Of a DNA stretch of 64,000 bases, positions 8,382 through 17,093 are shown one piece after another. The stretch spans positions 1 to 64,000 of the forward strand of contig NZ_BEWO01000003.1 in the NCBI RefSeq assembly GCF_002723975.1. Reading direction: 5' to 3'. Made by a program: the position numbers and the translations under genes. Numbering within the stretch: the first letter of the stretch is position 1; the number at the start of each line of letters is the position of its first letter. This DNA comes from Gluconobacter japonicus (GTDB lineage: Bacteria; Pseudomonadota; Alphaproteobacteria; Acetobacterales; Acetobacteraceae). The notes beneath the pieces were generated by a model. That model saw only the letters and a program-made list of their open reading frames with translations. It was not told the origin of the DNA and ran no database searches.

Positions 8382-9263
8382 TCAGATCCAGAACACCAGA
8401 CGCGCCCGGACACGCACGAAAACCCAAATCGCCAGAGCACAGAACACCGCACTCGTTCCAACGGCCACACCCCATACCCCTGCTGACGGAACATGTCCCA
8501 GCAGGGGTGCACGAACGATTTCCAGCAAGGCATAGAACGGATTGTAAAGCAGGAACCTGGCCTTGCCCGCGAGTTGCTCCGGCTGCCAGATGACTGGGGT
8601 GACGTAAAATACGATCTGCATCAGGGCCCCAACGATCGGCGGAATATCCCTGAAACGTGCACAGAGCGCACCAAGCAGCATTGAGGCCGCGAAACCGTCG
8701 ATTCCCCACAGCAGCAGCGAAGGAATAGCGAGCAATGCCGATGCGCCCGGCCAGACATGATAGAGGGCAAAAACACCAATCGGCACGATGATGTTATGCC
8801 CGAACACGATGGCATTGCGGACCACAACCCGAACAGCCTGAAGCAGGAGAGGCAAACGGCTGGACCGGATCATGCTGTCCGCATCCAGAAAGCTCGTACA
8901 GGATTCCTGTACAAGACTGGCCAGACCGGTTTGCCAGAGCGTCAGGGACAGTGCCAGAAACGGCAGATAAACCTTGAGATCCTGATGAAACAGCCGCCCG
9001 TACAGAACACCCATGGAAGCTACCATGAGGACGGACGTAATGGTCAGCCAGAAGGGGCCGAGCGCTGACCCGCGATAGCGCAGCTTGATATCCAGCCAAC
9101 CCAGCATGACACCCAGCCGCCAGAGCTGACGCGTTTCGCAGAAATCATTCCACGCACGCGCGGCAGGACTGCCACGGCGCTGATCGAACTTCATCAGGCC
9201 GGAAGCAGGCGTCGACAGACTGTCAACGTGAGGTTCGGTCGGGGCCGGAGACAATGCGCTCAT
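8382..9263 (-). CDS. Polysaccharide ABC exporter, permease (KpsM/Wzm type)
   Basis: The product is an ABC-2 type inner membrane permease of 293 residues with about six membrane spans. The N-terminal amphipathic stretch RQLWRLGVMLGWLDIKLRYR precedes the first span, which is typical of KpsM/Wzm. The C-terminal region has FYVTPVIWQPEQL and YNPFYALLEIVRAPLLG, hallmarks of polysaccharide exporters. It is followed, two bases apart, by its ATPase. Glycosyltransferases are not in the window, so the exported polymer is unknown. Confidence 0.88.
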   Translation of the reverse strand: MSALSPAPTEPHVDSLSTPASGLMKFDQRRGSPAARAWNDFCETRQLWRLGVMLGWLDIKLRYRGSALGPFWLTITSVLMVASMGVLYGRLFHQDLKVYLPFLALSLTLWQTGLASLVQESCTSFLDADSMIRSSRLPLLLQAVRVVVRNAIVFGHNIIVPIGVFALYHVWPGASALLAIPSLLLWGIDGFAASMLLGALCARFRDIPPIVGALMQIVFYVTPVIWQPEQLAGKARFLLYNPFYALLEIVRAPLLGHVPSAGVWGVAVGTSAVFCALAIWVFVRVRARLVFWI

Positions 9264-9475
9264 ATGGTCCGCCTAACCCATAGACCTTTATCCCGCAAGC
9301 TGGCAGCCCCTTGATGGCTCCCTGCAGTTTCCCCATGTAACGATGTGCCATGCTCTTAAGGAGAGAGGGTTCCCGGAAAACGTCCGGTTTTCGTCATTTT
9401 TCCTAGTTTTGCCGCAATCCCTGTGTATGCTTTGCAGGTTGCGACAGTTCTTCCCTTGTCAGGTACCCTGCCCCG

Positions 9476-10852
9476 ATGCCCAGCTCCGCCGTGCCGCCCC
9501 AGACTACTCCACGTTTCAAGACCGTCCTCCGTTCCGGTCTGGCACTTGGTCTGATTGGCCTGCTCGCGGCGTGCGCTGACACAGCTGACATGAGTTCGAC
9601 CTCGCGCCTGCCCGTAACGCAGGAAGCTGCAAAATACCGGGCCCACGCCAAGTCATATTACGCCCCTCCAGGCCCACCGGATGATCCATGGGGTCCCTAT
9701 ATTGAAGAGGCCTCCGCACGTTTCGACGTGCCGGGACAGTGGATTCGGGCCGTCATGCAACAGGAATCCGGTGGCCATCTTTTTGATCACAACGGCAACT
9801 TCATAACCTCGACGCCCGGCGCCATGGGTCTTCTCCAGTTGATGCCACCAACTTATGACGACATGCGTCAGCAATACGGCCTCGGGGACGACCCTTTCGA
9901 TCCGCACGACAATATCCTCGCCGGGACAGCCTATCTCCGGCAGATGTACGATATTTATGGCTCTCCCGGATTTCTGGCTGCCTATAACGATGGTCCGGGA
10001 AGTCTGGACAGCTACCTCCGCCGGGGACGTCCGTTGCCGCGTGAAACGCGCCGGTATGTTGCTTCCATCGGACCACGGATTGCTGGCATAACGCCTCATA
10101 ACCGTTCGGCAGCAGATCTTCTGGTCGCCCAGCATGATCCGAACGCCCAGATCCAGATTGCAGAAAACAGTGCTCCGGCCTCTCCGACCAGTCAGGCTGT
10201 CAGTGCCGCTTGGTCGCACAAAGATACTGCTGATACGAGCGCGTCTTCTGCCGCTCCCGTAGAAGTTGCCGAAGTTCCAGAGACGCCTATTGCCGTGGCT
10301 TCCGCAGCGACACCTGCCGCAGGACCGAGCAGCGTCAGCGCCGCATGGGCAGCACGCGGCATCACCTCCCCCACACCAACGGTTCAGGCAGCAGCCTATC
10401 GACCAACCGTTGCAAACAGCATGGATACCGAACTGGCTGACAGTCAGGTGACCGCGCAGGAAATCCCCATCGGGCATCGCCTGAAGCCACAGCCGATCAT
10501 GGCCATCATGCCTGCCGCCAACCAGCAGCAATATCGCCTGTCGCCAGGTCCCGCGCCCATTGCCCGTCGTGCGGCACCCGTTCAGCAGGATACATCGGGA
10601 CCGCGCACATGGGCGATTCAGGTCGGCGCGTTCGCCAATGCCAGTCAGGCCAATACAGCCGCCTCTCAGGCACACAGCCGCGCCGGTGCCGCCGTTGCTT
10701 CTGCACGAACACAGGTTGCCAGCGTCAAAACAGGCAAGGGCCATCTGTATCGCGCACGTTTGACCGGTCTGACGCATGAAAGTGCTCTTGCAGCCTGCCA
10801 GCATCTGCCGCACGGTTCACCCTGTGTCGTGGTCCCCCCCGGCACATTCTGA
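9476..10852 (+). CDS. Lytic transglycosylase lipoprotein with SPOR domain
   Basis: This is a periplasmic peptidoglycan-cleaving enzyme anchored as a lipoprotein: a signal peptide ends at the lipobox LLAAC (Cys33). The Slt domain covers about residues 75-200, with catalytic Glu97 in VMQQESGG, the GAMGLLQLMP motif and AYNDGPG. A long Ala/Pro/Ser-rich linker (about 205-360) leads to a C-terminal SPOR domain (TWAIQVGAF to VVVPPG) that would bind denuded septal peptidoglycan. A role in cell separation is inferred. The peroxiredoxin gene follows after 28 bases. Confidence 0.9.
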   Translation: MPSSAVPPQTTPRFKTVLRSGLALGLIGLLAACADTADMSSTSRLPVTQEAAKYRAHAKSYYAPPGPPDDPWGPYIEEASARFDVPGQWIRAVMQQESGGHLFDHNGNFITSTPGAMGLLQLMPPTYDDMRQQYGLGDDPFDPHDNILAGTAYLRQMYDIYGSPGFLAAYNDGPGSLDSYLRRGRPLPRETRRYVASIGPRIAGITPHNRSAADLLVAQHDPNAQIQIAENSAPASPTSQAVSAAWSHKDTADTSASSAAPVEVAEVPETPIAVASAATPAAGPSSVSAAWAARGITSPTPTVQAAAYRPTVANSMDTELADSQVTAQEIPIGHRLKPQPIMAIMPAANQQQYRLSPGPAPIARRAAPVQQDTSGPRTWAIQVGAFANASQANTAASQAHSRAGAAVASARTQVASVKTGKGHLYRARLTGLTHESALAACQHLPHGSPCVVVPPGTF

Positions 10853-10880
10853 CACTCATTCAGGAAACAGAACTGACCCT

Positions 10881-11426
10881 ATGCGCCTTCTGCTGCCAAT
10901 CTCCGCTTTCTGCGCCCTCGCTTCGATTGGCACTCTTGCCTCCCCGGCCCATGCCGCACTGGAAACCGGAGCCCACGCTCCTGATTTCACGGCTCAGGCC
11001 AGCATGGGAGGACATCAGTTCAGCTATCATCTTGCCGATGCCCTGAAGACAGGCCCGGTTGTCCTGTATTTCTATCCTGCAGCCTTCACCAAGGGATGCA
11101 CGATCGAGGCCCATGATTTCGCGGAGGCCATTCCGCAGTTCAAGGAAATGGGCGCAACCGTTATTGGCATCTCCATGGATCCGATCGACAAGCTGACAAA
11201 ATTCTCTGTCAGCGAATGCCGCAGCGCCTTTCCTGTTGCAGCAGATCCAAACGGAACCGTAACGAACTCCTATAAGGCCAAGATGCCCGCAAAACATCTG
11301 GCCAGCCGCACGTCCTATGTGATTGCTCCGGACGGGCATATCGTTCTGTCCTATGCCTCCATGTCACCGGATGAACATGTCGAACGGGCACTGGCTGCCG
11401 TGAAAGCCCTTAAAGCCGGCCACTAA
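10881..11426 (+). CDS. Exported peroxiredoxin (BCP/PrxQ-like)
   Basis: A thiol peroxidase with an N-terminal signal peptide (cleavage after SPAHA, about residue 25), so it is likely periplasmic. The peroxidatic Cys73 lies in YPAAFTKGCTIEAHDF. In classic BCP a resolving Cys sits five residues on; here it is His78. Another Cys (Cys113, in SVSECRSAF) could take that role, or an external thiol could. I start at ATG 10881 because it gives a clean signal peptide, whereas an upstream in-frame start would lie inside the transglycosylase gene. Confidence 0.86.
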   Translation: MRLLLPISAFCALASIGTLASPAHAALETGAHAPDFTAQASMGGHQFSYHLADALKTGPVVLYFYPAAFTKGCTIEAHDFAEAIPQFKEMGATVIGISMDPIDKLTKFSVSECRSAFPVAADPNGTVTNSYKAKMPAKHLASRTSYVIAPDGHIVLSYASMSPDEHVERALAAVKALKAGH

Positions 11427-11458
11427 CGCCGTCACACCATCCTCCGGATTTCCCTGCC

Positions 11459-12067
11459 ATGTCCCGTTCTTCCCACCCCGCTCCTGAAAAGGAGCTGGCT
11501 GGTTTTGCCGACCTGTTTGGTCAACATCATGTTGGGCATGCACGCCCCCTTCGCCTGTCAGAAGACGTGCGCAGCACAGCCCTCTATGCAGGTCCCGGCG
11601 ACTGCTACCGTTACACACTTGAGCGCGTGTGGGACGACAGCAAACCGATGATTATGTGGCTGATGATGAACCCATCTGTCGCCACAGAGATCGGAGACGA
11701 CCGAACGGTCGCCAAATGCCAGCGCTACGCTCGTGCATGGGGGTATGGCGGCATTTTTGTTGGCAACAGTTTTGCCTATCGCTGTACGGATCAGAAACGC
11801 CTTCTGGAAGTTGAAGATCCGATCGGGCCAGACAATGACACCCATCTTCTGGCCATGGCGAAAAAAGCAGATCTGGTCGTTCTAGCCTATGGGGCCCCAC
11901 AGGCCAAAGCCCTCAGGCCCCGTGGAACCGAAGTGGCCCGAATGCTGGGCCATCATGGCATCAAAGTCACTGCGCTACGGCTTAGCAAGAGCGGCAGACC
12001 GGAGCATCCGCTCTACCTGCCTTCTGTTCTAACCCCACAGCCACTCGACCCAGAAACCCTGTCCTGA
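11459..12067 (+). CDS. DUF1643 family protein
   Basis: The 202-residue product matches the DUF1643 pattern: YRYTLERVWD near the middle, IMWLMMNPSVATEIGDDRTV, then GGIFVGNSFAYRCTD and the glycine-poor C-terminal half with VVLAYG. The biochemical function of this family is not known to me. Some members lie near mobile elements or nucleotide metabolism genes. Here it is 32 bases downstream of the peroxiredoxin gene and convergent with the POTRA protein gene 12 bases away. Confidence 0.8.
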   Translation: MSRSSHPAPEKELAGFADLFGQHHVGHARPLRLSEDVRSTALYAGPGDCYRYTLERVWDDSKPMIMWLMMNPSVATEIGDDRTVAKCQRYARAWGYGGIFVGNSFAYRCTDQKRLLEVEDPIGPDNDTHLLAMAKKADLVVLAYGAPQAKALRPRGTEVARMLGHHGIKVTALRLSKSGRPEHPLYLPSVLTPQPLDPETLS

Positions 12068-12079
12068 CACGAAGCCTGG

Positions 12080-12724
12080 TCAGTACGGGGTCCTCTCTCC
12101 CTCACGTTCCTTGATCTGCCAGACCAGAACCAAATGGTTGTCATGATTGGGGTAGACAACCTGAGGCTGGATTTCAGCACCCAGCTTCTTCTCCTGATAA
12201 ACCTTCTGGATCGCCACTTCGTCAGCAGCCAGCGTCTCGTCTGAGATAGTCGCACCTTCCTGCAGATGCGTTGCCGCCGCCAAAGCCGGTGTTGGAACGC
12301 TGCTGTTTCCGTCAAAGGCGACCTTGTCGAGAATGAGTTTTCGCGCCTCGCGATTACGTGGAACTTCCTCTCGAAGAACAAGCTTTACGTCCACCTTGTC
12401 AGCGGAAATGTGCATCTGTTCGCCAAGATCCGTCCCTATGCCCCGGGACTGATACAGATCTGCCACACGCTTTTGCGCCGCAGAAAGCTGAGCACGGGTC
12501 ACACTCTGACCAGACTGGTAACCGAACGTCTTCAGAATATCCTCTGATGGAACACTCTTATTGCCCTGCACAGAAACCGTTCCAAGCTGCAAAGGAGCGT
12601 CCATTGCGGGAACAGGAGGCGGAGCCGGTGGTGTAGCCGTATCGGCCGCAGCCGATCCCACCAATAATATCGCTCCCAGGCCAAGCCCTGAAGCTGCCTG
12701 TTTCAGCATGGAACGAGAAAACAT
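12080..12724 (-). CDS. Exported POTRA-repeat protein without a barrel
   Basis: The product has a signal peptide (about residues 1-28), a Pro-rich linker, then two POTRA-like repeats. The first (about 47-118) is LGTVSVQGNKSVPSEDILKT, the second (about 128-205) LILDKVAFDGNSSVPTPALA; both contain the beta-alpha-alpha-beta-beta pattern. POTRA domains usually precede an outer membrane barrel (BamA, TamA, TpsB). Here the protein ends after about 214 residues with no barrel, so it is a soluble periplasmic POTRA protein of unknown partner. The ATG at 12724 or 12727 starts it. Confidence 0.65.
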   Translation of the reverse strand: MFSRSMLKQAASGLGLGAILLVGSAAADTATPPAPPPVPAMDAPLQLGTVSVQGNKSVPSEDILKTFGYQSGQSVTRAQLSAAQKRVADLYQSRGIGTDLGEQMHISADKVDVKLVLREEVPRNREARKLILDKVAFDGNSSVPTPALAAATHLQEGATISDETLAADEVAIQKVYQEKKLGAEIQPQVVYPNHDNHLVLVWQIKEREGERTPY

Positions 12725-13028
12725 CATGCTGCCTCCTGTGTCTTGAAAAAAATAAGAGACCCTCCTTTACGCTATAGAAACCCCGAGGTTGCCAATTATT
12801 CAGACCCGACAAGTCTCCATCCACACAACGTCACAATCCAACAGATCCCATCATCCCAACCCGGCTTAATCTCTTCGACGCATTGACACTGGGGGGACCG
12901 TTCTGCGACACACCATGTCTCCCTCCCTAAATTGGAATTCATTTTCTTCGTCCCATCACGGGAACAACAACGAAGAAAACATGTTTTCCACCCCACCATC
13001 ATCAGACAGAAGAGAGACCTGCTGCCTC

Positions 13029-14597
13029 ATGGTCGTGCTGCCTATTTCCGCTCGCGTTCCTCGTTCCGGATCTTTTCGTTCGGCCTTGCTCGGCGTCCTG
13101 TCCGCCACGACACTGGCCTTCCTGCCCGGACACGCCTTCGGACAGGCGGCCTCTCCTTCCGGATCTACACCCACAGCAGGCCCTTCTGCGGAACCGTCTG
13201 CCGGCAACAGCAAATCCGAACTCACACCTCACCCCATGGACACAGGCCGCCGCGTTCCTCTTTTGCAGAAAAACATGCGTGGCGTTCGCAGCGCAGGAGC
13301 CTCCGACGACATCGCAGACCCTGGGTCCTTCTTTGCAGCACCCATGGGATCACAGCATTTCTTTGGAGACTGGGGTGGCATCCAGCCCTGGTTGGTGGAT
13401 CACGGCATTCACCTTCTCGCTTCCATCAACGAAGAATTCGCCGGAAACATCACCGGTGGAAAGCAGCGTGCCTATTCAGATACGGGTCAGGTCGGCGTTG
13501 AACTGGACGTCGACTGGAACAAGCTGGCCGGTATTCCGAATTTCTGGACCCACACCCTGATCGTCAACGGTCACGGTCAGAACGTGTCGCGCATGTTCGG
13601 GGATTCCATCGCGCCCGTTCAGGAGATTTACGGTGCCCGCGGGAACGTGGTTGCCCATCTGGTCTCGATGTATGGCGAGACGTCCTTTTACCATAACCGC
13701 ATCGACATCAGCGCTGGCTGGATTCCTGTAGGCTCCTTCTTTGCAGCGTCTCCCCTGTTCTGCGACTTCATGAACGTGGCGGTATGCGGCAACCCGGCAC
13801 CAAACAAATATACAGAAGGCAACCGTGACTGGCCGTCCGGTAACCTGGCAGCCATCGTTCGTGTCATGCCAACCGTCGATACCTACATCATGGGCGGTCT
13901 GTTTGCGGTCAGCCCTCATGCCTATAACGGCGGCATCTCGGGTTGGTCGTGGGCCCAATCCGGGTTGGGCAAGTTCTCAACACCCATTGAAATTGGATGG
14001 GTGCCACATTTTGGGAAAAACCGCCTCGTCGGCCACTACGAACTTGGTTATTCCTACGACAACTCACGTTATCCCAACCTGTATGAAGACATTCACGGCA
14101 ACTCCTGGCAGCAGACCGGCCTGCCTCGCCGCTACGAAGCCGGCCGAAACAGTGCATGGCTCATCATGGACCAGATGCTTATGCGCAATGGCCCGGGCGA
14201 TACCAATGGTCTGATCCTCATGGCAGGCGCCATGTATAGTGACGGCCAGACGGTTTCCATGCGTGATCACACATGGGTCGGAATGCTGGATACAGGCAAA
14301 GCGTGGGGACGACCGCTCGATACGGTTGGCGCCATGTGGCAGCACTTCGACATGAGTACGACCGCCGCCCTCCAGCAGGAATCTTCCAAAAACCTCAATC
14401 TTCCTTATCAGGATACACAATGGGGCGCGGTCTATGGTCCGCAGAGCCATGAGAACGTGTACGAACTGTTCTACAGCGCGCATGTTGCCCGTGCGATGGC
14501 GATCCAGCCGGACTTTCAGTACATCCAGCGCCCAAGTGCCACGACGACATTCCATGATGCGGCGGTCCTGGGGGTCCAGTTCACAGTCGTGCTCTGA
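13029..14597 (+). CDS. OprB-family carbohydrate porin
   Basis: An outer membrane carbohydrate-selective porin. A signal peptide ends near AFGQA, then a Ser/Pro/Gly linker, then the OprB barrel with the hallmark HFFGDWGGIQPWL and repeated aromatic beta-strands to a C-terminal VQFTVVL, typical for outer membrane proteins. Sugars enter the periplasm through these porins for the surface dehydrogenases of acetic acid bacteria. I start at ATG 13029 (MVVLPISARVPRS); upstream in-frame starts at 12981 and 12915 would add an unusual leader before the signal peptide. Confidence 0.85.
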   Translation: MVVLPISARVPRSGSFRSALLGVLSATTLAFLPGHAFGQAASPSGSTPTAGPSAEPSAGNSKSELTPHPMDTGRRVPLLQKNMRGVRSAGASDDIADPGSFFAAPMGSQHFFGDWGGIQPWLVDHGIHLLASINEEFAGNITGGKQRAYSDTGQVGVELDVDWNKLAGIPNFWTHTLIVNGHGQNVSRMFGDSIAPVQEIYGARGNVVAHLVSMYGETSFYHNRIDISAGWIPVGSFFAASPLFCDFMNVAVCGNPAPNKYTEGNRDWPSGNLAAIVRVMPTVDTYIMGGLFAVSPHAYNGGISGWSWAQSGLGKFSTPIEIGWVPHFGKNRLVGHYELGYSYDNSRYPNLYEDIHGNSWQQTGLPRRYEAGRNSAWLIMDQMLMRNGPGDTNGLILMAGAMYSDGQTVSMRDHTWVGMLDTGKAWGRPLDTVGAMWQHFDMSTTAALQQESSKNLNLPYQDTQWGAVYGPQSHENVYELFYSAHVARAMAIQPDFQYIQRPSATTTFHDAAVLGVQFTVVL

Positions 14598-14624
14598 CGC
14601 AGCCCACCTTGCCTCTGACGACAT

Positions 14625-14649
14625 AGCGAAGCCTCTTTCGGGCTTCGCT
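14625..14649 (+). terminator. Terminator hairpin after OprB porin gene
   Basis: AGCGAAGCC (14625-14633) and GGCTTCGCT (14641-14649) form a 9-bp stem, 28 bases after the porin stop. The following bases are only mildly T-rich. Confidence 0.6.
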
Positions 14650-14707
14650 TGTGTCATGACCCAAAAGCCACGCTGTGCCCAAAATCATATTACGTTACAT
14701 CAATCTA

Positions 14708-14726
14708 TTTGAGATTAATTCTCATT
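14708..14726. promoter_or_regulatory. Fur box upstream of TonB receptor
   Basis: TTTGAGATTAATTCTCATT is an inverted repeat and matches the 19-base Fur-type consensus (AATGATAATNATTATCATT class) closely. It lies 45 bases before the start of the TonB-dependent receptor, so iron-dependent repression of that gene is likely. Confidence 0.65.
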
Positions 14727-14770
14727 CCCGTATGTAGCACTCACCTTCTCCTCCTCTCGAGGCTTTCATC

Positions 14771-17011
14771 GTGCGCGTACATCCGATCTTCCACACCAGA
14801 CCTGCCCGATCCCGTAGCCGCCTGGCCTGCATCCTCCTCGCCGGCACCACCTTCCCTATCCTTGCGACAGCCGCGACCAGCTCTTCCGTTGCATCGCAGC
14901 AGGCTACCCAGAACACAGCCCCCATTTCAAAAACGTCGACTCCGAATGACGAAGAAATCGTCGTTAGGGCAAAGCGCCGGAACCAGATGGAAGTCACAAG
15001 CGGTGGTCAGCTTGGTGTTCTGGGAAACAAGAAAGGCCTGGACGTGCCTTTCAACATCCGCAGCTATTCTTCCAGCATGATCCTGAACCAGCAGTCCCAG
15101 ACGCTCGGACAGGTTCTGGAAAACGATCCCTCTGTCCGCACCACGTATGGATACGGCAATTTCTCGGAGATGTTCGTCATTCGTGGCTTCGCCGTGAACG
15201 GAGACGACGTCGCCATCAACGGCCTGTACGGCATCACCCCCCGCCAGCTCGTCTCTCCACAGCTTTATGACAGCGTGCAGGTTCTCAATGGAGCCAGCGC
15301 ATTTCTGAACGGGGCTGCACCGGGCGGGTCAGCCATCGGCGGCAACATCAACCTCATGTTCAAACACGCCACGGATGCTCCGATTACGCGCCTGAGCGCA
15401 GGGTATACCAGCAGCGCCATGGGAGACGGCAGCATCGACGTCGGGCGGCGCTTCGGAACGGAAAAACAATTTGGTGTCCGGCTGAATGTCGCAGGACAAT
15501 CGGGCGAAGATTCCATCAATAACGAATATCGCCATTCGACGGCTCTGGGTGCAGATTTTGACTGGCACAGCCGGGATAACAGCACCCGTATCTCAATGGA
15601 CATGAATTATCAGAACCAGGGCGTCGATGGCGGCAGACCCGCAATCTTCCTGGGTAGCGCAGTCACATCCGTGCCGCGTGCCGTTTCGCCATCCCATAAT
15701 TACGGGCAAAAATGGGCTTATAACGATCTGAACTACATTTTCGGGATGCTCAATATCGAGCACGACCTCTCGAAAAATGTCACGCTATACGGCGCATTTG
15801 GTGCCCTTCACGGCGATGAAAAAGGCAACTACTCCACCCCGACCATCACCAATCCCACGACAGGCGACGGAACAGCCGGAGCCATGTATGTGCCGTATTC
15901 CCAGGCAAACGAAAGCACGCGCGCAGGCGTTCGCGCGCATTTCCGCACAGGCTTCATCAAACATGAAGTCAACGCCGGTGGATCGGCCCTTTGGGAAGAT
16001 ACCGGTGCAGCTTATGCGATGTCCCTGACCCCTCTCACCACCAATCTTTACAACACGCCGCAGAAAGCCGCCCCCGCTGAGACATTTGTTGGCGGCGTAC
16101 TGGATAACCCACAGACAACAAGCTGGACACGGCTTTACAGCCTGTTCTTTTCAGACACGATGACGTTTCTGAACGGTCGCGTCGCGCTGACCGGTGGGTT
16201 CCGCTACCAGAACATGCTGATCAACGGATACGCCTATAGCAAGACCGGGCGCGGCGCACAGTCCAGTCATTACGACCAGGACGCCATCACACCGGTTGTG
16301 GGGCTGGTCATCCATCCAACGCGCCAGACATCCGTGTACTTCAACCGGATCGAAGGTCTGGCCAAAGGCGCGGTGGCCTCAGGAAATGTCATCAATCTTG
16401 GCGAAGTCTTTCCGCCTTACAAATCCACCCAGTACGAAATCGGTGCGAAATACGACATCGGACGGTTCAGTGCAGGTCTGGCCTTCTATCAAATCGCTCA
16501 GCCCAATGCATATTCTGAAGCGCTGGGAACAACCGGAAACTACATCTATCGTGTCAACGGCCTCCAGCGAAACCGCGGTATGGAACTGACCGTCAACGGC
16601 CAGATCCTTCCCGGACTACGCTTCAATGGTGGCGGCACTCTCATTCAGGCCGCTCTACGCCGCACAGCCGGCGGGACTTATAATGGCAACACGGCGATCG
16701 GCGTGCCCCACTACACGATCAACGGCAATCTGGAATATGACCTGCCCTTCCTGAAAGGTGCAACGGTGGTCGGGCGCGTCGTCAACACGGGCAAGCAATG
16801 GGTCAACCAGGCCAACACCCTTCATATTCCGGTCTGGACACGCTTTGATCTGGGCGCACGCTACACGTTCACAACCTATCACAAGCCCGTCACGCTGCGC
16901 TTCGGCATCGATAACATCGCCAATACCCGTTACTGGTCTTCAGCGTTCAACGGCTATCTGCTTCAGGGCCTCCCTCGGACGTTCAAGTTCTCTTTCACAA
17001 CCGATCTCTGA
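14771..17011 (+). CDS. TonB-dependent siderophore receptor
   Basis: An outer membrane receptor of 746 residues for ferric siderophores. A signal peptide ends about residue 35, then a region with EEIVVRAKRRNQ, a plausible TonB box. The plug domain follows (VPFNIRSYSSSMILNQQ to GGSAIGGNINLMFKHA), then a 22-strand barrel ending in GLPRTFKFSFTTDL with terminal Phe-x-Phe. The plug is of the FhuA/FpvA siderophore class. A Fur box upstream supports iron control. A bidirectional terminator follows. Confidence 0.9.
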   Translation: MRVHPIFHTRPARSRSRLACILLAGTTFPILATAATSSSVASQQATQNTAPISKTSTPNDEEIVVRAKRRNQMEVTSGGQLGVLGNKKGLDVPFNIRSYSSSMILNQQSQTLGQVLENDPSVRTTYGYGNFSEMFVIRGFAVNGDDVAINGLYGITPRQLVSPQLYDSVQVLNGASAFLNGAAPGGSAIGGNINLMFKHATDAPITRLSAGYTSSAMGDGSIDVGRRFGTEKQFGVRLNVAGQSGEDSINNEYRHSTALGADFDWHSRDNSTRISMDMNYQNQGVDGGRPAIFLGSAVTSVPRAVSPSHNYGQKWAYNDLNYIFGMLNIEHDLSKNVTLYGAFGALHGDEKGNYSTPTITNPTTGDGTAGAMYVPYSQANESTRAGVRAHFRTGFIKHEVNAGGSALWEDTGAAYAMSLTPLTTNLYNTPQKAAPAETFVGGVLDNPQTTSWTRLYSLFFSDTMTFLNGRVALTGGFRYQNMLINGYAYSKTGRGAQSSHYDQDAITPVVGLVIHPTRQTSVYFNRIEGLAKGAVASGNVINLGEVFPPYKSTQYEIGAKYDIGRFSAGLAFYQIAQPNAYSEALGTTGNYIYRVNGLQRNRGMELTVNGQILPGLRFNGGGTLIQAALRRTAGGTYNGNTAIGVPHYTINGNLEYDLPFLKGATVVGRVVNTGKQWVNQANTLHIPVWTRFDLGARYTFTTYHKPVTLRFGIDNIANTRYWSSAFNGYLLQGLPRTFKFSFTTDL

Positions 17012-17030
17012 TTTCCCATCAGAGATCAGG

Positions 17031-17076
17031 CACAAAAAAAAACGCCCCCCCATGATGAGGGGCGCGTTTTTCATAT
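17031..17076. terminator. Bidirectional terminator
   Basis: An A-run precedes a GC-rich hairpin (ACGCCCC...GGGGCGCGT) and a T-run follows it, between the convergent TonB receptor and OprB porin genes. It can serve both strands. Confidence 0.75.
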
Positions 17077-17093
17077 CTGCTCCGAGCCGAAAT

